64,000 bases of DNA from Euglena gracilis. Taxonomy: Eukaryota > Euglenida > Euglenophyceae > Euglenales. This document shows, piece after piece, positions 24,960 to 35,510 of the stretch. How positions within the stretch are numbered: position 1 is the stretch's first letter; each line of letters begins with the position of its first letter. The position numbers and the translations under genes were made by a program. The stretch covers positions 54,131,341 through 54,195,340 of the forward strand of contig CP154955.1 in assembly GCA_039621445.1 (NCBI GenBank), given 5' to 3'. The notes beneath the pieces were generated by a model. That model was not told the origin of the DNA, made no database searches, and saw nothing but the letters and a program-made list of their open reading frames with translations.

Positions 24960-25870
24960 AGATGGCGAGCTGTGCACACCCTCCATCTGGGCCATAGTTT
25001 TTTTTGAATTTTTGATACGACTCACAGCTTCAAAGAATGAGCCTGAAATCCTGAAAAAAAATTCCGTTGACACAGGTGATGGACTTCCTCCACTTTCAAA
25101 CCAGCATTCTTCCACCATAAAACCCCAGCTCCTCTGGTGCTGTGTGGTTTCCAGTGGGTAGTGTCCACCCCCCCTCCTAATGCAACACTTCTTTGGTGAG
25201 GGAATTCACAGTGTCTGAGGTCAAACGTCTTTTACAATCCAAAGACCGTTCCAAATTATTTTTGTCTGCCACCATTTATACTGTCCTTCCGACATATTCT
25301 TGCAATAAATGCCAGGGGCTTATGACGGGGCTGTGTGGCAGATTCAAAATCACCTCCCACCTGGGGTACTGCCACACTTTCCTTTGTAACAAAATGAGAA
25401 ATTTTTCTTGCACAAAACTAATTTTTCGCTGGGTTCCGGCTAGTTCAACCCCCCTGTGGAGGGCCAACAGCCTCCAACTAACGATTAGGCTGTTTCTCAG
25501 CTCTTCACAGACAGTTCTGAGGGTTGTGAATTGCTGACGATGTTCCCTAAAAATTTAGTGGGGTCCCAAGAATTGGCATACCTGCAGACATTGGCATTTC
25601 ATTTTCCTTTCATTGGAGCCAAAACAGGGGAAAACCACAAAGAACCAAACCCTGGGATTTAAAAAGCTGCTGCATGTGCATTTTGTGCAATGATGTTGCT
25701 GTAAAAAGCGAGATGCAGGACGGCTTCAGCCATCTTGTGGCTGTGCAGTCCTGCAGGGGCACCCCTTTGTGCAACAATTGGCCCACCAATGCCGGGGGAT
25801 ATCTTCTGAAATTCCCTAGTTCTTTTATGTGAGTATTCATACTTGACATCGAAACTTCCTGGGATTGTAA
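24960..25870 (-). pseudogene. DIRS copy D tyrosine recombinase, broken
   Basis: Parallel to the recombinase of copy C: the minus strand gives the N-terminal part at 25610-25850 and the central part at 25276-25467, and ends in degenerate sequence with no clear HxxR or catalytic Tyr at 24.96-25.1 kb. Several stops and frameshifts. Identification is by collinearity with copies C and the 42-kb element. Confidence 0.65.
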
Positions 25871-28290
25871 TATTGCCTTACAAATTCAAGCAGGCGAAAT
25901 TCCACCTTGGTAGGGCACTTCGTTCCTCCAGCAGTTGGTAAACAGACCCCACTGGGGGGGGTCACCAGCAAAACGTTGCTGCTTGGCTGTCTGATTGAAG
26001 TTAAATGGCGCCACCATGGTGTCAAAGCCCAGTGGGGTACGATCAACAGACAACTTAGGTCTGGGTTTAACATTAATCTCTGAACCCACTGGGGAATGAT
26101 GCTCCAGTAATGGTTTACAAGAACTGGGGGGAAGCCATTTAAATCGGCCTTCAAGGCATCCACCAGAAAAGACCCTTGGTGGTGGTAAAACCTCCTCCAT
26201 TTAAACCAACCCGTCGGTTTACGACTTTTGGGTTGGCGTAAATCCTGGATGGCGTCGGTTTACACAAGAGATCTGTTTTAGAGAGAGCACACGGCTGGCG
26301 GACGGCGTGACGGAAGCGGTTGGTGTTAGCAAACAATTTCAATTGGAAACTGCCTAATTTGGTCGACCAATTCCTAACTTTGAGTGACAAATGCCTTATT
26401 TGAGATAAAAATTCTTAATTTTCAGGGGCAAATGCTGACTTTGGGTGTATTTTCCAATTTTTGGTGGCTTACTGCCTAATTTTGGGTGCAAACTTCAATT
26501 TTTTTGTGAAAAAGTGCCTAATTTTATAATTTTGGGTGCCAACACCCAATTTGAGGTGCAAACTGCAAAATTTGACGCAAATGCCTAATTTTGTGTGTAA
26601 AATCCAAATTTTGGGTAACCAATGATAACCATTCAATGAGCATGGACGCTCTTTCTTTTGGCGGTTTTCAATGTGTTGTGCATGTTTGTCATCCAACTTG
26701 CCATGGGTTGGTTTATTTCTGTTTCTAGTTGAAGTTTTGCAATGGGTCGGTTTGGAAGGGTATGTCCGTTTCGAAAGGGGGTCGGGTTAAATGCCGGGGT
26801 TATCGACAAAGGAACTCGGAGAATTTTTTGTTGCTGGGTTTGCAAAAACTTGTCCACCTCTGGGGTGATATCTTTTTTTGAAAAACTGCATAATCTGGTG
26901 AAATTTGTAGATTTAGGGTACAATCCCCTGGGTCTTTTTGCTCCCTTGTCAGGGAGTCTGCCAATTGTTCCTTTGTGGGGACCCAAACCACCTGCAAATT
27001 GATCTGCTTTTCTTGACAATGGTTCTAGGATGGAATTTAAGTAGGGATTTTTCCATCCCCATTTTGTTAAATAGCTTATAGCTACCTGGCTGTTCATGTG
27101 AAGGACAATTGTTTGTTTTGGCTTTGCCAAAGCTTTCACTGTTTCCACTGCCGAAATCAACTCTTTTTGGTTGATATGAAGGACATACAGGTCCCTCCAA
27201 AAATCTTGCGCTTTTTGGCAAAAGTTTTTTTCAGCCCCCCCCCCCCCAATGCCAGGTGCTGCTGTCTGAGAACAGTTCCTGAGAGGCCGGTGATTGGAAT
27301 GCCCTGCCAACACCTGGCTGTGAAAAAGCTTCTAATTGCACAATTTGATCCTTGACCCCCTGAGGAATGGTCAGGGTGTGGTCCCAACCCCACTTGGTGT
27401 GCAGATCCACCATTTTGCAAGTTGGTCTTTAAGAATTCTGAGAAATGGCATTGAGAATAAATAGGTTCTGACTTGCCCCACAATGGAACTGAGTTTATTC
27501 TGCAGCCCATTTTTTTGAGCTGTGAGCACTTTGCTTAGTTCCTCTCTTAAGGAGTTTTGTTTTTCCTGAGGAATTTCCAGTTGGCCTTTTTCAAATTGAT
27601 CCACTGGCACAAAAGCTATATTTCCTGTGGTGGTGAAACCTGCCAGTAAAAGGGCTTTTTTCAATTCGGCCAATTGTTGGGCTGCTGTCTTTTTGCTGGG
27701 GGCTAACAGCAAAATGTTGTCCAGGTAGATGGAAATTGCCTTTCCTTCCTTCCTCCATTTTCTTTCCCAGACTCTCATGAGAGTCATAAATTTTTGTGGC
27801 AGGATGCTTATACCATAGCATGCAGCTTTAAAGTGCCAAGTTTTCCCCCACCACTTGCATGCAAACATGTTTTTTCAGGGTGCTGTGCAGCTTTAACTGA
27901 AAATAGGCATCTTTCAGATCGATTTTCCCACGGAACCAACCTTTTCTTAAGTATGGGAAGATGTTTCCCATGTGTCCATTCTGAACTTCTGGGGGGTTAA
28001 ATGGAGGTTTAACTGTCGACAATCTGAAAAATAGTCTCCCCTTTTCTTTTCTTTTTTTTTGAAATCATTAAACAAGGGACAAAACTTTCTGCCTCCTTTA
28101 GTGGGGTTTGCCTGGTTGCTCCAGCACATGCATATTTCCTCAGAATTTTCTGGGCAGTCATTATTTCTTGGGAGGTTTTGAAGGGAACTTTTAAGGACAT
28201 CTGAAGGGGGGGAGGGGAAGATTTGCCGTAAGCCCCTCCCTTATCAGGTTTATTAACTCTCTGATGGCTCCTGCTTGCACCCAATGGGGA
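25871..28290 (-). pseudogene. DIRS copy D reverse transcriptase, RNase H and methyltransferase-like region
   Basis: The RT palm reads GKIDLKDAYFQLKLHSTLKK (27.85-27.93 kb). The catalytic box is YLDN rather than YLDD (27716-27727), so one of the paired aspartates is lost. RNase H follows with LHMNSQVAISYLTKWGW and RLPDKGAKRPRGLYP (26.85-27.1 kb). The methyltransferase-like region before the recombinase lies at 25.87-26.19 kb, beyond an insertion. The frame changes just before the FSDCRQLN block near 28060, in an A/T homopolymer. Confidence 0.75.
26205..26640. repeat. A/T-rich insertion of degenerate ~30-bp units
   Basis: Loose repeats of GCCTAATTTTGGGTGCAAA type run through 26350-26620; the left part has GTCGGTTTAC repeated twice near 26212 and 26250. 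Copy C is uninterrupted at the corresponding place, so this is a later insertion into copy D. No coding content and no clear terminal repeats. Confidence 0.55.
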
Positions 28291-29103
28291 ATGCTGTCCT
28301 GCTGGGCTCTGTAGAGGGGCACCCCTGGATGTAATTTGTCTGCGGATTCCACAGGCCCCATCACTGGGGTCCTTCCCCCTGGCTGCCCATCACCAGGGTC
28401 CTTTCTGGCTGCCCCATCACTGGGGTCACACCTGGCCCTGCCACAGGGCTTCCCAAAGACAGGCTTTCCCCTTGTTTTGGAATGATGGGGGAATGTCTGT
28501 GTCTGTAGTGCGGAGGTACATGTATGGCTGGGTTGTGTGGGCTGATTATCTTCTGTGGGGGGGGGGGCTGTCTGAGCCAATCTTGGGCATCCCTCCCAAG
28601 TGCTGATGTGGTGGTCTTGCATGTTGTGGCCGCCACTGGCCTTCACATCCTTGAATCACAGACTGTCCTCCATTGGCCTCCTTATTTTGATGGAAATAGC
28701 CACCACTGGCCTTGAGATCTTGATGCCTACCCTGGCGTCCATGGCCTCCTGATTTGAATATGATGGCCTCCATTGCTCTTCTGTCTTGGAAGAGGTGGCT
28801 GCTTGCTGCATTGATGGGCAGCTCCTGAGGGGTTTATGAGAGAACTGTGAGGTAAGTTGGACATATCTTTCTGGCAGTTTTTTAGCATGCACTTGTGGCC
28901 TTCATAGCCTTGGTGGCTTGATTTGTCTGGCAGTTTTGTAGCATGCACTTGTGGCCTTCATAGCCTTAGCCAAGGTGGTCGCCCTGCCCTTGATGCAGTC
29001 CCATTTTTCTTGGAATATTCCCGCTGGGTGGGGGGTGGGATGTGAAAAGGGGCGGGGTAGTCTGCCAGACCTGTCTCCCCATTTCCTTATATCTGGGTTG
29101 TGG
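28291..29103 (-). pseudogene. DIRS copy D gag, part left of E1
   Basis: Minus-strand frames show Gly-rich repeats (ANGGQ, ASGGY and similar, 28.55-28.77 kb), two near-identical ~60-bp segments containing GCATGCACTTGTGGCCTTCA (28886-28906 and 28941-28961), and a continuation to 29103 where the E1 LTR cuts the frame. The missing N-terminal part lies at 55591-55960. Confidence 0.6.
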
Positions 29104-29533
29104 TGTGTACCAGGCAGCCATTCTGCCATGGCACTGTGTACCAGATACAATGGGCTACGGCCTACAAGCTGGCTACGGCCGAGCTGTACACAGTGGCATG
29201 GTTAAACCATAAGACAAAGAGAGAATCTCAGAGCTAGCGAAAGCTTAGCGAAAGTAACTGGTTCCTAATTCAAGGTTACAGGGTTTGGTGCTTTGCAATT
29301 CTCTTTTAGAATTCTGAGGGCGAAGTCCCATTTGAATACAAGTTTTATTTAATTCTTTTACAAAGCTCGAAAGAGCAAAATTCACTTTCATATAAGGGAC
29401 TGCGGTCCCACCAATTCTTCTGCTTGTGTGCTTTGCATTCAAAAAGGGAAAAGGGAAGCAAATTAAATTGTTACTCCCCCTACGTGCTTTTCGGGAGGAA
29501 AGCATAGTAAAAAAGCCGGGGTGGGAGGTACAC
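29104..29533 (+). repeat. E1 5' LTR
   Basis: Starts TGTGTACC and ends GTACAC, so its ends form a short inverted repeat. It matches the copy at 55160-55590 with about a dozen differences, clustered in the last 100 bp. It contains several mini-hairpins (GGCAGCCATTCTGCC, GGGACTGCGGTCCC, GCTCGAAAGAGC). If the boundary is moved one base to include the next T, the target duplication becomes the 5-bp TGTGG usual for Ty3/gypsy and the primer-binding site abuts the LTR. Confidence 0.9.
29390..29397 (+). promoter_or_regulatory. TATA-like box in E1 5' LTR
   Basis: TATAAGG at 29391, about 140 bp before the LTR end, is the best TATA candidate and is conserved at 55447 in the 3' LTR. Transcription would then start roughly 25-30 bp downstream. 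This is a motif match only. Confidence 0.4.
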
Positions 29534-29534
29534 T

Positions 29535-29549
29535 TGGTAGCAGAATAGG
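29535..29549 (+). promoter_or_regulatory. E1 primer-binding site (initiator Met tRNA type)
   Basis: TGGTAGCAGAATAGG begins one or two bases after the LTR. Its first ten bases equal the complement of the 3' end of eukaryotic initiator methionine tRNA (TGGTAGCAGA), the usual primer of this class. Bases after position 10 differ from the vertebrate/yeast sequence and may reflect the host tRNA. Confidence 0.8.
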
Positions 29550-30059
29550 TTTAACGGTCGAACGACCAAAGCAAAACTCAGAAAAAGGCGCCTAAGCACG
29601 GGCGAGGTGTCTCAGGGGCACAAGTGGCTACGGCTGCATCACAAAGCCTCTGAGCCCCCACCTTTGCTTATCTTTTTGGGTCTTTTCACACAAATTTTTA
29701 CAATTTTTACCATTTTTACGATTTTGACAAAATTTTTCCAATTTTTCATCAGAAATGCAAAGCACACATGCGCACACTGGGAACGCACCTATTAACTACG
29801 CTTTGGTAATAGGTTCGCTTCGTGGACTGCAGAATGCAGACGAAGTCGCTACGGCGACGGATAATTTTTTTTACAAGGGGCGAATGCCCAAGTCGCTTTA
29901 GCGACAGAAAATTTTTATCCACAAGGAGCGGATGCCCAAGCCGCTTCTGCGGTGGAAAAATTTTCCATACAAGGGGCGGACGCCCAAGACGCTTCGGCGG
30001 TACCCCCCCACAACTGGGTTTTCGAACCCAAACCACATTAGCGGTGCCCCCTCCTATAA

Positions 30060-30312
30060 CAAGCCGCTTCGGCGGTCCCCCCCCCCCTCCAAGGGTCTTC
30101 AGACCCATCCGCTTCGGCTGTTCCCCCCCCCCTCCAAGGGTCTTCGGACCCAAGCCGCTTTGGCGGTGCCCTCCCCCCCCCCTCCAAGGGTCTTCGGACC
30201 CAAGCCGCTTGGGCGGTGCCCCCCCCCCTCCAAGGGTCTTCGGAACCAACCCGCTTCGGCGGTGCCCCCCCCCCCTACAAGGGTCTACGGGCCCAACCCG
30301 CATTCGCCGACC
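30060..30312 (+). repeat. Tandem array of ~48-bp hairpin-bearing units inside E1 gag
   Basis: About five units of the form CCCTCCAAGGGTCTTCGGACC then AAGCCGCTTCGGCGGTGCC with a C-run. Each carries two short palindromes (GGGTCTTCGGACCC and CCGCTTCGGCGG). Smaller variants (GTCGCTACGGCGAC, GCCGCTTCTGCGGTGG) precede the array from about 29850. The E2 gag lacks the array at the matching position. It translates to repeated proline-rich peptides (PPPSKGLRT type). Confidence 0.85.
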
Positions 30313-33013
30313 CACCGTTAAAACCGCCGCATTTGCGGTGCAACATAACCCTACAATGGGTCTACGGACCCCCTCCGCTTCTGCGGAGTCGGACTCACAA
30401 GTGGGCCGAATGCCCGAACGGGACTGGCAATTAGTGCCTTTTGGCACCCAATTGTCTACAGAGCCCCCCCCCCCTTACGAGGACGGGTTGGAAACACTTT
30501 GTTTTTTCCAACCCCCCCCCGGCCCTACCACCGGTAAGCCCCATTCGGGACTTGCCCCCCCACACAATTGGGAGAAATCCCAGAACTACCTTGATCCGCT
30601 GAAATGCGGTTGGTGGTCCCGGACACTGCCGGTGTCATTGTTCCCACGGACATTGACCCCGAGGAAGACCGGGATTCGTTCTCCAGTAATACCGTTGAGC
30701 GCGTAGTCGCAAATTTACCGGAGAACCCCCCACTACAACAGCAATTTCGACACATCGAACCATGTGTCCAAAATTGCGCTAAAACACTGAACCAAGTCCT
30801 ACAATTTGATGAAGCCAGTCACAAGGCCGTTTTCGGCAAGCTGGACTTCCTTTGGCAATACATCCAAGGGTTTGGACAATTTTGCCAAAAGAATTTCAAC
30901 TCCACTACAATGGACCTTCAGAACCTCCATCAAGGTTTTGACGCATTTTTGCGCAACACCTTGGTACAAAACTTCTAACAGGTACAAGAGACCCTCCACA
31001 TTGCGGAATCGCGGAATAACGCAAAATTTTCACATTTACAACAAAATATACAACAATTGTTCACACAACTGGAAAACTTTTCTTATACAATGCAAGAATT
31101 GCAGTCCCGCCTACAACAACGGGATAAAGCGCCTACGGGTGCGGAACTTGGCTCATATGAGCACTTCTCAACCCTGTCCAATGTTGTACAACAATCCCAA
31201 GAACGCATTTTGCGTTTGGGTGATGAAAACGCGAGTTTTCATCAAAATTGTGCACAAATACGCGAAAACTATGTACAACGAGCTTTTGCTCAACAACTGG
31301 AAGAGCGGATTGCTCGTTTGGAACAAACTTCCTGCGAATGCGGTGAAGTTTCCCACAATTTGACCGCATTGCACGCTCAAGTGGCGGAAATCGCGCATCG
31401 GCAAGATTTCCTACATGAAAAGTGGCAAAACGACATAAAAAAACTTGAAACTGCTTCCAATGCGCCACAAACCGCTACGGCGGAACTCAAATCCGGCGAT
31501 GCGGTGATTCTTAGCTTACAAACTGCGAATGCGGAACTCCAAGACCGAGAAACGGTCATAAGTACCATCCAAACCGCGAATGCGACCTCCAAATTGCGTT
31601 TGCAGACCTGAAAACCGATTTTGCGGATGTTTCGGGAATACAACCCACAATTGGGGACTTACAACGCCGCTTTGCGGAAACTTCCACAAAAAATCCCAGT
31701 ATGGGAGCATTACGATCCACTGTAACCGGTTTGCACAATCAGTTGCAAGCGGATGTGAACAAAATCGAATCTGCGTTTGCCGATTTGCACAAACGGTGCA
31801 ACGGTATTCAAAACTCAATTCTGGATATCACCGGCATTGAAACCGCACTTGCGGATTTGAATACCCAACACAAAACCTGACAATCCACTACTTCCCAATT
31901 ACAAAAACGCGTACAAACACTTTCTACAAGGGTCTCTGGATTCCAACCATCCTCGGATGGACAACCGGTTCGCGAAGTCGAACTACCCCTTGATTTTCGC
32001 ACATTTTACGACCAAATGCTTGCGAAAAATCAGGAAAACTTACAAGAATTTTGTGAAACCTTGATGAGGACCGAAAATTCGGTCACCCAACAAGTTCTCA
32101 CATTAAAACAACAAATTTCGGTGTTGGAGAACCGACTTTCTACAATGATGGATGACAAAACCACTGAAAATGCGGTAGGGGTACCCCAACCTACGTTGGG
32201 CACCACAACCCCACAAACCGAGAATCGGTTGAACACCCTTACAACCGCAATGGAAACTTTGGTTAAGCGGGTCCAATTCTTGGACACCACTTTTCCAAAG
32301 CTTTCAGCAGATTTTGACTCCATTGTTGAAAAATTACCACTTTTGGATGAATTGACCTCATACCGCAAACGTATTAAGCGTTTGCAGGGTGATGTTGAAC
32401 GAATTTCGGACCTTTTCCAAGTGGTTGGTTCATTGGAACAAAGTATCCAAGATTTTGCATTGAGTTTGGATGAGATTCAGGCAAAATCCCGCCACCCCCC
32501 ACACATTGCTCCTGAAAACCGTGTTTTTGGTGGTCAAAATGCAACTTCTAGCTCACAACGCGCTTTTCGCGCATCAACCGAAGCATCTTCGGATGCCCGA
32601 CATCCAACTCGCGACTTTGTGCACCAAATTCTCGATTCGTTGGATGCAATCCTTCCAAAAGCGCAGTAGGCGCACCCCTACAAGCACCTTCGGATGCGCA
32701 TGCCCTACAAGCATCCACGGATGCGCATGGTCATGAACATGCCTACAATCGCGACTACAATCACCCGTTTATACCACAACTTAAGATTCCCCCCCTAAGG
32801 GTGAATCTTCAGATGAGGAACCGGTTTTTACCACAAAAACCGTGAATCCTCCGGTTTTACAACAAGAATTTCGCGAATCGGGACTGATTTGCGATATGGG
32901 CCATACCCCTACCCCGGGTATTGGCCATGGATCGCGAATGCAAAACACGGAATTTACCGCGGTCCCCCGATTTGCGGGTGAACAACGGGTTTCCTACACC
33001 CCTGGTATGTTAC

Positions 33014-33135
33014 CACACCCCGAATCGCGGAATCGCGACCATTTACACCCCGAATCACGGAATCGCGACCCTTTACACCCCGAATCGCGGAATCGCGACC
33101 CTTTACAATCCGAATCGCGGAATCGCGAACCACAA
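33014..33135 (+). repeat. 30-bp tandem repeat in E1 gag
   Basis: CCCGAATCGCGGAATCGCGA plus a ~10-bp linker is repeated about four times, encoding HPESRNRDPL units and one diverged unit. It lies in the linker before the capsid core. E2 gag has no such repeat there. Confidence 0.9.
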
Positions 33136-34703
33136 CCATACAATTCGCGGAATTGCGATGTACCAAATACCCATGGTACCTACGGTACCATGAGTACCAT
33201 CATGGATGCGCATTCGCGCATGCCACAACAACAACCTTACCCCAACAATTACGATGGAAATCGCGGTCCACAACGCGATTTCAATGGTACAATCACAATT
33301 GCCAACAAGGTTAAGCCACAATGGGACGGAGATCCCACAACCTGGAAACAATTTTGCCGCGACTGGACATACTACTTGGACTTGAAGGGTCCAACCCAAG
33401 ACGGGAACCCTGAGGTAATCAAGATGGAATTCTTTGATTGCCTCCACGAGTAAAAAAAAATCGCGCCCGACAGCTTGTGATCCGGAATCGGATTACTTTT
33501 GATGAACTGGTTGACCAATATGCGTCAACTTGCTCAAGCCTAATTTCGCGAATTACGCTGGAAAAAAAATGGCGGCAATTCGCGCCCAGTGACCGAAAAT
33601 GGAAGTCAATCGACCTTTGGTATTCCAAATGGTTGGGATTGGCTTCTGAGGTTGATGAACTGGGAGAGAACCAAATGAAAGAACAATTAGATGCGGTTCT
33701 CCTCCATTTCATTCCTACAATTATCAAGGACATCCACCGTGAGGAACTCGCGGACAACAAACTCACACTTGAACAACGATGGAACTATGTGTCCAAACAA
33801 ATGAAACTCTCACAACTTTTGGGACAGACACAATCGGCTTACACCCACCACCGTACCGCTGGTCTCTCTAGCGGTACGGTAAGTGCCCTACAAAAGACTT
33901 CTTCTCCAAAATCCCCAAGGTATACGGTAAAAATACAAACTCCCCAAGGGGAGATACAAAAACGCGCTATCCGCGCTCATCTGACCAATCTTCTGACAAA
34001 ACTTGCTTTCTGTGCAACAAATCGGGGCATACGTCCCGTGACTGCCCCCACCCTGATACGCGAAAGCGGTATCAGAGTCCAAGGGGTTCACAATCCTCGC
34101 AGAGCTCGCACTCCACTGGATATTCGCACAAATCCAGACAATCACAATCGTCGGGTTATCGACAAAGGTCGCGATCACCGTTCCGCGATCGCGGACACGA
34201 TCGCGCACCTCGTGGTCGATCACCCCGACCCCCTTACAAACGTGATACAAATCGCGACTCATCGCGATCACGTTCGCGAAGTGGATCATCTTCTTCGCGA
34301 TCGTCATCCGGGAAACCGGGTTACAACTACCGTGGTCGAACGGGATTCCGTTCACCACGACCTCCAAAGGGGTGAAAGCCCATCACAAAACCGACAAAAA
34401 TCACAAAACCGAAAAAAGTGTCCCCTTTGTGGATCACATAACCACCATTCGTCCAAATGTTACCGTTCTCGCTCTCCCCGCCCGAACCAACGTCAGCACC
34501 ATGATACAAAACACAACAACAAACACAAGGTCGGGTTCAAAATCTCCCCTTTGGAGGAGGAAACCCCGGCTTCGGGCAGGGATGGGGATGAGAACTCCGA
34601 ATCCTCGTTGGAGGACGACCTCAATGCAATCCGCGCATTGCGTGCTATCTACTCACACAAGAAAACGATAAACAGCCGAAGTGCTGAATCGGAATTGGAG
34701 TAG

Positions 34704-35510
34704 GGGAGCCCGAGGTCCGTGGGCACGGACCTCTGGGCTGATGAACAGACAAGTAGGACCTGATCAACCTTACTTACCCTGCCCATCTGCCTTTTTGGTC
34801 GGTACCCGCAAAATTTTCGGGTCCCCCACCCCCCACTCCAAATTTCTGCCTGGAATGCTGAGCAAAGTAGGAACGGGATCCTGGAATAGTTGGAGAGACA
34901 ACAATTTTACACCGGATCCTGCACTTTGCGTACCCCCAATGGAACTTTTGGTCCAAGCGGAAATCCGAAAACAAAATGTTTCTACCAAATGCAAAATTTT
35001 GGTCGACACAGGGTGTCGTATCCCCCTTCTCTTTTAAACGGGTTTAATTACCAACTCCCTCTTGGTGAAAGCCAAGTACCCCATCAGAATTATGACTGCT
35101 GACAACAGCCCCATGTGTGCTGGTGACTTGGGATGCTTTTTAAACATACTCCTCCCCATCATCCCCAAGCACCACTCACAGCCCCCGCACATACAAAATT
35201 TTCTGGGTACCTGGAGTTACGAATCGGGTATTCGCGGGTCTGACGTAATTTTGGGTTTTCCGTTCTTGCGTCAGAACCGCCTTGTTGTGGATTGTCCCTC
35301 CCTCAGTTTGCGCACTACTTCACGCACACAACCCACACCACCGACTTTCTCCCCCATGAAATCTCCCCAGATGTCCCCCCGCCTTGCCACAACGTTTTCT
35401 ACAACCGAAAACACCGTTTCCTACCATAGGGGTAAAGAGAAAGCTGCCCCCCTGCCCACCACACTTTTACCGCACGGTTTCCCACGCGGTAAGGAAAGCG
35501 AGTAGCTTAA
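34704..35510 (+). pseudogene. E1 aspartic protease region, frameshifted
   Basis: ILVDTGCRIPLLF places the catalytic DTG at 35005-35013. The frame is lost 25 bases later (TTTTAAACG) and the rest continues in another frame: LLVKAKYPIRI, then GSDVILGFPFLRQNRLVVD (35240-35290), the flap-to-C-terminal part with the usual ILG-x-PFL pattern. Retroviral-type proteases act as homodimers and cut Gag-Pol. Here the frameshift disables it. Confidence 0.8.

Larger units (their letters stand above)
24736..29103 (-). mobile_element. DIRS-type retrotransposon copy D (minus), 3' part
   Basis: Reads leftwards: gag (28.3-29.1 kb), RT, RNase H, methyltransferase-like and recombinase regions, left end near 24736. 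Its gag is interrupted at 29103 by the 5' LTR of E1 and resumes at 55591 after the 3' LTR. An internal ~435-bp A/T-rich insertion sits at 26.2-26.6 kb. The terminal motif GGCTCCGCACTGCGAGATGG at about 24948 recurs in inverted orientation near 56190, fitting the two inverted ends of one element. Confidence 0.8.
29755..34703 (+). pseudogene. E1 gag polyprotein, broken
   Basis: The start at 29755 is chosen because MQST followed by NYAL matches the E2 gag start (51420). In order: a proline-rich N-terminal region expanded by the hairpin array at 30060-30312; a long coiled-coil-like region (QQLEERIARLEQTSC near 31290-31340); the Ty3-type capsid core (KVKPQWDGDPTTWKQFCRDW, 33310-33370); a CCHC knuckle at 34004-34045; an Arg/Ser-rich stretch; a second CCHC knuckle at 34419-34460; and an acidic tail. 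A TAA at about 30976 stands where E2 has CGG. Frames change near 31.6, 32.7, 33.45 and 33.9-34.3 kb, one of them beside an A9 run. Confidence 0.85.

Noticed and set aside
32842-33453. Independent gene with HPESRNRDPL repeats
   Set aside because: It is the linker and start of the E1 gag capsid in one of the gag frames, not a separate gene.
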